From assembly GCA_034387635.1 (NCBI GenBank), contig JAOANU010000007.1:434001-498000 (forward strand): a stretch of DNA of 64,000 nucleotides, in the 5' to 3' direction. The DNA comes from Rhodosporidiobolus odoratus. Its lineage: Eukaryota > Basidiomycota > Microbotryomycetes > Sporidiobolales > Sporidiobolaceae. The stretch's first letter is position 1. Each line of letters begins with the position of its first letter. This document shows, one piece after another, positions 20,442-30,943 of the stretch. The notes under the pieces were generated by a model. It saw only the letters and a program-made list of their open reading frames with translations, was not told the DNA's origin and made no database searches. The translations under genes and the position numbers were made by a program.

Positions 20442-23400
20442 ATGACCTCGAGACTTGCTAGCGTCAAGGCGGATCTAAGGGCGAAACGGACTATCGCTGG
20501 ATGGCGTCTTCCCAAGCCCGAATCTGCTGTGCGTCTCGCCTGCTTCCACCCCAGTCTCAGCGTCTCATTGACCTTCACATTTATCGCAGTTCACCCCCGA
20601 GGACCAATGGTCGAACTACGGTCAGCTCGCTCGTTTCTCCCTGAGGAAACTCGATAGACCTAACTTGCCACCGCTATACCCGTCTCTTCCGGACCATCCG
20701 CTTACAATGGTATACAGACATGGGTGCGCTCTTACCTACCTCCTCTTTTCAATTGACCGGGTTGCTGACCTTTTCCATCCTGCAACCCAATCTTTCCTTT
20801 TCACCGGCGCTTCTCTGATCGACTCTGGCGCCGCGTCCGTTCTGTTCTGCAACCTGGCGTGCCCATAGAGCCGGTACCGAAGGAGCACCGGACCTGGACC
20901 ACTAGCACCTTTGCCGCCTACTGGTTCTCTGGTGCGTTCTCTTCCTCTTTCCCTCGGAGCTTTTCTCGCTCATGCCGCCCTTGCCACTAGACCTCATCTC
21001 GGCCGGAACATGGTCGACTATCTCTTCCTTCGTCGCCCTCGGCCTGACATGGTATGAAGGTCTGCTCGCCGTCTTCACCGCTGGTGTTCTGCTCGGCATC
21101 GTTATTGTCGCCAACGGTATCCAGGGCGCCACCCTTCACACTCCTTTCTCAGTCTCCGCCCGTGGCGCCTACGGTTACTATCTCTCACGCTTTGCTGTCG
21201 TTTCTCGCATGTCAGTCTCGTCCCGCCCTCTTGTCAGTTCTCGATACTGACTTTTCTTCGCTTTCCGACAGGGTCATCGCGTGGTTCTGGCTTTCTGTCA
21301 ACACTTTTCAAGGAGGAACGGGCGTCAAGATCTGCCTGATCGCCATCTGGCCTCAGTTCGACAAGATGAAGAACCACTTGCCCGCTTCCTCCGGCGTTAC
21401 CAGCCAAGAAATGCTTTGCTTCTTCCTCTTTTGGGCCTTCCGTGCGCTTTCATATACCGTCGTACCCGGTGCATAGCCTACTGACGAGTGCCTCACCGTC
21501 CCGCAGAGTTCCCCTTCTGCCTTCTACACCCCCGCCGCCTTCGCCCTCTTTTCCTCATCAAGGCGTGCACTGTCCCCATCGTGGCGATCGGCATGATGGG
21601 CTGGACGATACACCAAGCTGGAGACCGCGCTGGCGAGGTCATGAAGGCTACGCCGTCGTTGACGGGCGTGGCTCATTGGTGTAAGTCTTTTTCCTCTCTT
21701 TTTTTCCTGCAGAGATCGCGCGAACGGCCTTTTACCTCTACAGTCGCGTTCATGACGTCGGTCACGGCATGCATGGGTAGTTGGTCGAGAAAGTCTCGTT
21801 TTCTTCGTGTCCGAGCGCGAAGGAGCTGTTCGTCAATGTGAACTAACCCTTTCTCATCCCTTTCCTCCCTTCCTCTTCTTCCTCCTCCTCGCCTCCTTCC
21901 CCATCGTCTTCCCCTCATACTACCCTGCGTCTCCACGATTCGCCTGTGCAGCCATGGCCTGCAACATCGTAAGTCTCAACAGTTTTCTTCCCCCTTTGCG
22001 TCAATTGACCTTTGCCTTCTCTCCCTGTTTTCCGATATACGTGCCACACATGTTCTACACGCAGGGCGACTTCTCGCGCTACTCTGGCAAAGCGACAAGC
22101 GCCTGGATGCAAATCCTCCTCGTTCCCGCTTTCATGACCATCTGCTCCCTTTTCGGAGCTGTTGCGGCCAATATGACTCAGGTCATTCCCGTGTACGAAG
22201 GTGTCGCGACGTATCAGCCTTTCGACCTCATCTACAACGGTGGCTGGCTGAACAACAAGGGTGGAAGGGCTGCTGCTTTCTTCTGCTCCGCTGCGTAAGT
22301 CTGAGAACCATTTTCCCGTTCGCACCTGATCTTCCCTGGCTTCTTTAGGAACTCTCGCTGACAATCAGACCCTCTCGGCACATGTGCAGCTGGGCCCTCG
22401 GTAACATGACTACCAAGTAAGCTTCGTTTCCTCCTGTGCCTTATTCTTCCATCTTTTGTCCCCTTCCTTCCCTCGAGTACCCTTCCCCCCCCGCTGGCAC
22501 TGTGAGCAATCTGTCACTGCCATACATAGCTATATCCGCATCGCTATGAAGTTTCCCCCTCGGTACTGGTAGCTGACGGACGCAATGTCAACCTCGCAGC
22601 ATCACCGCCAACTCCATCTCCTCCGCCAACGACCTCGCCTCTCTCTTCCCCAAGTGGATCAACATCTTCCGCGGTCAAATGTTTGCCATTGTCATCGGCG
22701 TGTAAGCCTACCTCATTCTCCCATCGCTCCTGCCGTACCAAGCTGACATTGCGCTCGCCGCCACAGCTGGGCCTTCGCTCCCTGGAAAGTCCTTTCCAGC
22801 GCCGGCAACTTTATCTCCTTCATGGGCTCCTACTCGATCGTCCTAGCCCCGCTCGCCTCAATCCTCTGCGCCGACTACTTCATCGTCAAGAAGCAAAAGT
22901 ACAACGTCCCCGAACTGTACAACTTCAGGGGGATTTATAGGTACACCCATGGGTTCAATATTCCAGCTCTGGTGGCGCTTGTTTGCTCTATTACGCCGAA
23001 CATTCCTGGTATGGCGGCTGCGCTGGATTCGAGCGTCAAGATTGGGGGCGCCAAGTACATCTAGTGAGTCTTTCCTTTCTTCTCCATTATTCCTCCACGA
23101 ATTCAAGCCGACGCATGTTCGAGTACGCTTCACAGTTGTATGGCCGACATCTTCGGCATGATCGTTGCCGCAAGCGTTCACGTCGGACTGAGCAAGGTCC
23201 GTTCTTCCCCCTCTTGACCTTCTCAATCCCGCCCTCGACCCCTAACTCCGTCCCTCCCGCTCGAAACAGCTCTTCCCCGACCACACGACCCTCATCAGCG
23301 AAGCCGTCTTGGCGGATGATGTTCTCGCAGGTCGTGTACCTGGGTATGAGCACTACGCGACCCCCCACCACAATAGGAAGGAGAAGGTGGGAAGTGAACT

Positions 23401-23479
23401 TACTCCGACAATCAGCGAGAGTGAGGAGGAGAAGTTTGCGGAGGCGGACGGAAGGGTAGTACCGGTTATTGCGGTTTGA
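20442..23479 (+). CDS. NCS1-family nucleobase/allantoin permease
   Basis: Plasma-membrane symporter of the nucleobase-cation-symport-1 family (Fur4/Dal4 type), importing uracil, allantoin or similar. Fifteen exons: 20442-20528, 20590-20620, 20718-20723, 20869-20931, 20991-21210, 21272-21441, 21507-21680, 21744-21776, 21952-21968, 22065-22294, 22390-22416, 22600-22701, 22767-23063, 23136-23196, 23270-23479 (575 aa). Family marks: NYDMEPVPKEHRTW before helix 1, ISAGTWST, GARGAYGYY-like segment, WFWLSVNTFQGG, FQFPF, MACNIGDFSRYS, SIVLAPLASILCADYF and YNFRGIYRYT. Exon 3 is only 6 nt, but without it the NYDMEPVP motif cannot be formed. The junction at 21776/21952 is the least certain. Substrate cannot be read from sequence. 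Confidence 0.9.
20718..20723 (+). other. Six-nucleotide internal exon of the NCS1 permease
   Basis: The bases ACATGG lie between acceptor TATACAG and donor GTGCGC. Joined to flanking exons they give NY-D-M-E-PVPKEHRTW, the conserved NCS1 entry motif. The preceding intron has a CCTAACT branch site. Confidence 0.8.
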
Positions 23480-24049
23480 GTGACGTAGGGAAATCGGATA
23501 GAGGGCGAGGTGTGCGTGTTGTCTCTTTTTTTGTTCAGTTTCGGTTTGTGTGGATTTGTAGCCTCCGCATGCTCGTCGGTCGGGAAATTAATGTTCATCC
23601 CGTCTCTTCACGCGCTCGCATGTGCCACCCCTCCGAGAGAGTTGGCTCTTCTGCAATGCAAGTATCCGCGTTTAAGGTCGAAAGATGTGGACGAAGCAAA
23701 GCTTGAAAAAGTAGACCCCAGTAATACATCGAGCTGGAGTCGTTTACCTCTCGCTGCTGGTAAGGTCATGATTCGGGACATACTGATAGTGTAGTGCAGG
23801 AGGAATCCAAATCGAGCTAGAAGGGGGAGGCAACAACGAGGGAGGAAGCGTACACTTCAAAGGCGCGCTGACGAGTAAGCTATACATGTACGAATGTGGA
23901 GCGGTGGTACGCACGTAATGAGGGAGTGAGACATGGATCGAACGGCAGTGATACAAGAAGGAGCGGGAGAGGATGGGAGGAAGGGAAGAAAGAACTGAAT
24001 CTATAGCCAGAAAAAGGAACAAGCTGGAGCAAGTCTGGCGGGTTGCTGC
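23480..24049. other. Intergenic, convergent 3' ends
   Basis: Between the stop codons of the permease (plus) and the F-box gene (minus). No gene or RNA seen. Confidence 0.5.
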
Positions 24050-26280
24050 TCAACCTTCGAGCTCCGGCGGACAGTGCGGCCAGTACCTACACACGTATGG
24101 GCAAGGTCAGTCAGTCCTCTTGAAACGTGAAACCGCTCCGCATCATCTCGAGGAAAAGGAATAAAAGACGCCAACCGAAACGCGAAACGTACCAAAACGG
24201 TCCACAAGGTCCTTCCTCGGCCCTATCCGCACTCGCCCAAACCCCCAACACCCCTTGCCGATTCCCGACCTCACACTGCACACCATTCAATTCCCACTGA
24301 TCGCTCCCTCCATACCTGATTACATACTTCCATCGAACGACGCCTTCGGGGGTGAGAGCGACTGTCCCGCGAATGGTTCGATCCGAGGGACGTTGACCCA
24401 TGTGTGGGGCGGCGGTGGTAAAGTTTCCACGGAAGGCGAGTGGGGTGGAAGTCCCGGAGAAGGCGAGGTTGGGACGGTGTGGGGTTTTCTCCTTCTCCGC
24501 CTCGAATGTGGAAGTCGAGTCTGATGGTGCAGTCGATATAGTGGATCCGATACGGGTCGAGGACGTGGAGGGGGCAAAGGTAGTCGGAGGCGGACAGGGG
24601 ATGTATCCGCCTGGAAGAGCTGGACCGGGCGAGAGAGGAGCGGGACCAGGCAGAGAGGTCGATATCCTAGCCCGGAACGACGACACAGTCACATCATCTT
24701 CGTCCTCCTCGGCGTCGCCCTCAGCGTCGGAAAGGGACGGTGCCCCTTGCGTCCGTTCATTCGAAGGATTGTCTGGAAGCAGAGGAGAGTTGGCAGTGGA
24801 CTCGGGTAGGCGAGACGAGCCAGCCCCTGGGGGCGTCGTAGCGGGAGCTGACGACGCACTCGCTCGGCGTGTCCGAGTGGAGGGCCCTGCCGAAGCCGAA
24901 GAATCCGTCGCAAAGTGGCTGTCCTCGTAATCGCTCGAACTATCCTCCTCACCCCCGACTTCGTCCACGCCGCTTCCGATATAGTCTTCGTCATCTGATC
25001 CATCACTTTCTTCCAAAGCCCGCTCGAGAGCTTCGGCGCTCAGGTCGGGAACGTCGAGTTCGTCGGGCCATTCTCCCTCGGGGAGGAGCTTGAGGTTGAG
25101 CGACATGCAGTCGCCGACGGCTTCGTGCTCATCGGCAAGGCTGGGCTGGAGGAGGCCGGATCGATGAGCGTTGAAGTGGTGAAAGATGGGGAAGTGTAGC
25201 TGCGGTCGAGAAGCATGAGCTCGAGCAGAGAGAAAAGGTACCAGTGGCATGTAGGCGTACGAACGCATACGTCCCCCTCCATTCCTGGCTCTCGACTCCC
25301 GCCCAATCTCTTCCCTCTGGATCCGTCCTCGCCGACCCCGCCGACCCTTTCCTCGTCGAGTTCCATCCGGTCGGAACGACCGTCTCCCCTTCGTCACTGT
25401 CCAACCCGTCGGCCCACCCGATCGCCATGGCATCTTCCATATTGGCCTGCATGACCATGGCCAGCGCCTCGACCTTTCTCCAGTCGACACGTCCCGATCC
25501 GTCGCTCATAAAGGGACCGTAGCCGGTCAGACGGGTGTAGTTGGCTTTCTCATAGACGATTTCGCGGGCCGCGGTACGGATCGAAGGGGAAGCCAAGGCG
25601 AGAGGGGAAGGTGTCGCGAGGGTGTGGAGGTGCGACGCGAGTTGAGCGACCGAGGCGCGGGTCGCCCCAGCAGAGGCCGAGTCGGTGGCTTTTCCCTTTC
25701 CCTTTTCTCGGGTGGTCTCGTCTCGAGAGTTTGAGCGAAGGTTGCGGGTTGGGTTGCGGGAAAAGGTGGGGTGGAGGGCGAGGAGGTGGGACGAGGTGGG
25801 AGGGACGTGGAGGGTGAGCAAGGCTTGGTTGAGAGAGTGTGGAGAGTCGGCGCGAGATTTGGCCAAGTCGACGAGGGTTTCGAGGAGGGAGGGGAGGTTT
25901 GAGCTGGCGAGGGTTGAAGCAGGATCGGCGAGTGAGTTGAGGAGGGACTGAGCTCGAGTGCGTTGTTGTACTTTGAGTGGGTAGTTGTAAGTGGAAGAAG
26001 AGTTGAGAGGTGTCAATGGATGTGGGGGATCGAAGAGAGACTGGTGAAGTTGACGCCAGAGAGATGGCGAGGTGACGAGAGAGTGGGCGAGGGTGCAAGT
26101 TGTACTGAATCTAGAGCAGGCTTGAGGAGTTGCAAAGCTCAGAGCGTGTAGCAAGGTCTGCCGTGTCCGAGGAAGTGGTGGATCAGGAGTGGAGGTGGAT
26201 CAGAGTCTAGAGAATGGACCATGACTCACTTCGGGAGGCAAGGTAAAGATTTTGGGTACACTGTGCTCACTCTGATCCAT
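24050..26280 (-). CDS. F-box protein with conserved C-terminal domain
   Basis: F-box proteins recruit substrates to SCF ubiquitin ligases. Minus-strand exons 26280-26230, 26157-25261, 25199-24193, 24086-24050 give 663 aa. The N-terminus IFTLPPETLLHALSFATPQ with SPSLWRQL is an F-box. A C-terminal module has VDWRKVEALAMVM, EWRGTYAF, LADEHEAVGD, and near the end TIRGTVALTPEGVVRW, NGVQCEVGNRQGVLGVW and GPFWYWPHCP, a pattern I recall from conserved fungal F-box proteins of unknown substrate. The middle is acidic and Ser/Pro-rich. An in-frame ATG at 26355 would add 25 residues. Its ATG is only 143 bp from that of DIS3, so they probably share a promoter. Confidence 0.82.
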
Positions 26281-26423
26281 CCTAGCCAGTCTACCGAGTC
26301 GACCAGCGGGGTGGTCAGGGGAGGAACGACCAAGCCAATTTCTCATCAGTCGCATGGGCGATTCATTTGTTAATGACCTCGACCGTCCACTCTACATCCC
26401 ATCAAAGTACACTGCTACATACC

Positions 26424-29400
26424 ATGCCGACTCAAGTCCATGCACCTTCTACCATCTCCATCCTCAAGAAACGTCCGGCCAGTCAGGGTGGAGCAGATCA
26501 ACACGCTTACTGGCGCAAAACCGCAAGGGGCAAACTGCAACGGGGTAAGCCCCATCCTGACCCTTTTACACTCTCCTGCTGACCCTCTCGTGACCCCACA
26601 GTCGTCCGAGAGCACTACCTCCGTCCCGCCTCCGACTTTCCTCCTCCCCCGACCCTCCCTGACTCCCTCCAGTGGATCCTCCCCGACACCAACGCCATCC
26701 TCCACCAGTTCGACCTCATCTCCTCCCCGACTCTCCCCGCTCCTTTACTCGTGGCCCAGACCGTCCTCGACGAGGTCAGACACCGCAGCCTGCCCCTCTA
26801 CAACAAGCTGAGAACCCTCGTCGACGATGACTTTCAGCTGCCCAGCGGCGGACCCAAGATCAAGAGGGGCTACACGGTATGGAACGAGGCCATGGAGGAG
26901 ACTTACCTCGAGAAGGAAGAGGGAGAAAGCCCCAATGACCGCAACGACCGCGGTCCGTTTGCCCTTTTTCTTTCCCGCTCTCTTGCCTTGCCTGGCACAC
27001 ACTCATCTCACGCCTTTACACAGTCATCCGTCACCTCGCTTCGTACTACTCTGCTACTCTGTCCGCCTCGCCTTCCGCACCAAAACGGCAGAAAACCTCG
27101 CCCGAGTCCTCCTCTTCCCGCTCAGACGTCCCGCTTCTCCTCCTCACCGACGATGCCGACAACCTGGCGAAAGCCCGCTCAGCCGGCATCCCTTGTCACA
27201 CCGTCAAAGAGTATGTCCATTCGCTGCCGCAAGACGTGCAGGTAACCCTCGTCGACCTCCTCGCGGTAGGTGGAGCTGGATTGGACAGGGAAGGCAAGGG
27301 CAGGAAGGGCAAAGCACTGTATCAGGAGTACTTGCCCAACAGTGTGCTTCAGGCTGGCGTCAAGGCGGGCAAGCTGTTCCAGGGCCATTTCAACCCGAGT
27401 CAGTACAACTTCCGCGAAGTACGTCAATTTCCCTTTTCCTCCTCATCGACGGCAGGACCTTACCCTTACGATGTGTACAGGCGACTGTCAACGTGCACAA
27501 TCGCGACAAGCCCATCCTCCTCGTTGGTCTCGAATCCATGAACCGCGCCGTCGCGGGTGACCTCGTGGTCGTCGAAGTCCTGCCCGAATCCGAATGGAAA
27601 GCCTTGGGGGAAGAAGTGGTCGACTCGGACTCGAAGCAAGACGACCCTGACGCCGATGCCGTCCCTTCCGAAACCGCCTCTGAAACGCCTTCCTCCTCCG
27701 TGTCCCACCTCACTCGCCCTTCTGCCCCTGCGCCCATTCGGGATGTCCAGCCCACGGGTCGTATCGTCGGCATTCTCAAGCGTGCCTTCCGCCCATATGT
27801 CTGCACCCTCGACCGCGCCTCTCTCCCCCCGTCCGCCCTCACCTCCTCCAGTTCCGTCACTGTCCTCGCCTCCCCCGTCTCACGCAGCGTCCCCCGAGTC
27901 CGGCTCTTGACCCGCCAAGCCGCCCACCTAGCCAGTCAAAAATTCCTAGTCGCCATAGATCGGTGGCCAATCACGTCCCGTTACCCCGAGGGACATTTCG
28001 TGCGCGTCTTGGGAGCGGTCGGGAGTAAAGAGGGCGAGGTGGAGAGTTTGTTGGAGGAGTGGGAGGTGCCTTATAGGCCGTTTTCGGCGGCTATTTTGGG
28101 ATGTTTGCCGGAGGAAGGGGAAGGGTGGGTCGTTCCGCCCAAGGAGGATGACCCGAAGGGGGTGTGGAGGAATAGGGAAGATCTGAGGGATGAGATCATT
28201 TGCTCGATTGATCCTCCTGGTACGTTTGCCGCTTTTTCCCGGTGCACCCGGTATAGCTTGGGTACGGGCGCTTGACGTGCGCGAGATGCTGGCGGGTCTC
28301 TCGGTCCGGAGGACGCGGTACTGACTTTGTGGCGTACAGGCTGTACCGACATTGACGATGCACTTCACGCCAAGCGACTACCGAACGGCAACATTCAAGC
28401 TGGCGTTCGTGCGTTCCTTTCCTCTCGTCTGCTCCCTCACAATGAGCTGACGCGCCCTAATGCCTCGCCCTTCCCGATCCGCCACCTTTTCCCTTCTTCT
28501 CAACTCACCCGGCCCTTCACGCATCTACAGACATCGCCGACGTCTCTCACTTCGTACACCCCGACAACCCTATGGATGCCGAAGCTGCCTCGCGCGGTAC
28601 AACCGTCTACTTGGTTGACAAGCGCATAGATATGTTGCCTCACTTGCTCGGAACCAATCTTTGTTCGTTGAGGTCTCATGTCGAGAGGTTGGCGTTCAGT
28701 GTCATTTGGGTGCGTTTGTGGCTCGAGCCTCTTTTCGGTGCTGTTCTTCCTCAGGAGCGAGGTGAACTGATCTGTGCTTATGCCCACGACACACAGGAAC
28801 TCGACAATGATGCTAACATCGTCGACGTCCGATTCACCAAGTCGGTCATTGCGAGCAAGGAGTCTTTCACATATGAAGCCGCGCAACGACGAAAAGATGA
28901 CCCGTACGCTCCTCGTACCATCCCTCTTCCCTTTGGCCAGTCTTGACTCTTTTCTCCTGCGCGCGCAGGTCCAGGAAAGACCCCCTGTCCGAAGGTATCC
29001 GGCTCTTGAACCACATCGCCCGTCAACTCAAAGCCAAACGCATGGCCGCCGGAGCCCTCAACCTCGCTTCCCCCGAAGTCAAGATCCACCTCGAATCGTC
29101 CGAATCGTCCGGTCCGAGCGGTCGGGAAGATGAATTGCGCGATTCGGTCGAGGGAAGGAATGGACCCGTCGATGTCGAGACTAAGGAACTGTTTGAGACG
29201 AATAGCTTGGTGGAGGAGTTTATGTTGTTGGCGAATATCAGTGTTGCGGAGCGGATTCAGAAACAATTCCCGCAGACGGCGGTGTTGAGGTGCGTTATCG
29301 CATCATTTCGAGCTACACTTGGACGCCTGACTCACTTGGGTGTTGTGATTCTGTCAAAAACAGGCGACACGCTCCACCACCGAAGACGAACTTTGAGGTC

Positions 29401-30460
29401 TTGCAGGATGTTTTGCAGAAGCGAAGGGGGATGACTCTGGATGTGTCTACCTCGGGAGCTCTCGCCGCCTCTCTCGATGACTGCGTTGTACGTGACCTCC
29501 CTTGCAGATCACTCCGACAGCATGACTGACCTCAAGAACCGCACACCTGTGCAGGATCCCTCCTTCCCCGCCTTCAACACCCTCGTCCGAATCATGGCTA
29601 CCCGGTGCATGCTCTCTGCCGAGTACTTCTGTTCCGGCTCTCAACCCGCCTCGTCCTTTGGTCACTACGGTCTCGCCTCGCCCATCTACACCCACTTCAC
29701 CTCCCCCATCCGTCGATACGCCGACGTCCTGGTGCATCGTCAACTCGCCGCGGCCATCTCCGGCCAACCTCTCCACGCGGGTCTACAGACTCGAGCCTGG
29801 GTAGACAAGACGCTCGAAGTGGTCAACAAGCGTCATCGGGGAGCTCAAGGAGCGGCGAGGGCTAGTATCGAGTTTTATGTCGCGTTGGCGATTCAAAAGA
29901 AGGAGGAGCTGGCGTTGAAGGCGCTCAAGGAGGCGGGAGTGGAGGGGGAGGGCAAGGTTAGGGCAGAGGCGTTTGTGATTAGGGCGTTTAGGAACGGTGT
30001 GGCCGTGTTTGTTTCCAAGTGCGTCGGGTCTTTGACGAATCATCTTGTCATGGTTGCCCACCCCCCCCCCCCCCCCCCTGTCGTCCTCTCGATATCCACT
30101 GATCTCGCCTCGTGTTCGTCCTGCAGATTCGGCCTCGAAGGCCTCGTCACCTTTAAGCGCGACAACGAGTACGACGCCGAGAACTATGAGATTCACGTAC
30201 CGCAACCCGATGGGACCAAGGTGACGATTGGAGTGTTTGACAAGGTTGCGGTCGAGATTGGGGTTGAGAAGGTGCGCACGATTTTCTATCTTTCCTTGTT
30301 CCTTCGATTCTCCCTCCTTTCCCCTATCCTTCCACCTGGTGAGCACGGTAAAGAGATGTGAGGCTAACGCGATCGAGCCATGTGACTACAGGACAAGAAC
30401 ACGCAACGAGGAAAGGTTGTGATGACTTTGACGGATCCGGTCGATTCGAGGAAGATGTAG
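26424..30460 (+). CDS. DIS3: Exosome catalytic subunit Dis3/Rrp44
   Basis: RNase II-type 3'-5' exoribonuclease with an endonucleolytic PIN domain; catalytic subunit of the RNA exosome. Twelve exons: 26424-26544, 26602-26952, 27024-27418, 27481-28219, 28340-28408, 28531-28709, 28797-28903, 28969-29289, 29364-29487, 29555-30018, 30127-30271, 30392-30460 (1027 aa). [21 protein letters not shown], and HTVKEYV. Cold-shock region: [36 protein letters not shown] with the metal-binding Asp cluster, [46 protein letters not shown]1 tail: [15 protein letters not shown]. The length is normal for the family. Intron 10 contains an 18-base C run. Confidence 0.96.
30061..30078 (+). repeat. 18-base poly-C run inside a DIS3 intron
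   Basis: Uninterrupted C homopolymer in the intron 30019-30126, between donor and branch region. Such a tract is prone to slippage and sequencing error. Confidence 0.9.
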
Positions 30461-30943
30461 TGGCTAGCTATCTCGCAATACAAGCAGGCGAACCATGGAA
30501 CACGACGACGAGGAGCAAGACATGACTAGATGCTGAATCTGACTGCAAAGTCAATGGCTTGCTGGAGAGAGTCGACGAGAAAAAAACCTGGGTTGAGCGA
30601 TCGGCGTGCATGTCCGCTTTTGCTGGCTTACCGATAGATGGACGGCTTGTGGCTCGGCAAGGGTTGCGCGGTAGCGGCGGATTCGGCCCAGTTAGCGGAG
30701 AAAAGATTGGTCAAGAAAAGGTGAAACAGGCAGACGGATGATTGAAATGCCGGCGTTGGCCGCCCGGCGTGGTTTGTCCCCCACTTGGAAAACCTCGCTT
30801 GATCAACTGCTGCTCTCACTGAAATGCTCTACTCTGCTCTCATCTTCTACCTCTTTGGCTATCCTCTGCTATATCCACCTTAGTTCTATAGCATTCTTCC
30901 GCTTCTCCCTCAATTCCCGCATATTTAGCCACAGAAGGACAAC
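30461..30943. other. Intergenic, 3' flank of DIS3 and promoter of the monooxygenase gene
   Basis: No gene seen. The part next to the monooxygenase ATG is pyrimidine-rich, as in many fungal promoters. Confidence 0.5.

Noticed and set aside
20621..20657. Alternative 37-nt intron in the NCS1 permease ending at GATAG
   Set aside because: Too short, no branch site, and it inserts a non-conserved peptide in place of the NYDMEPVP motif.
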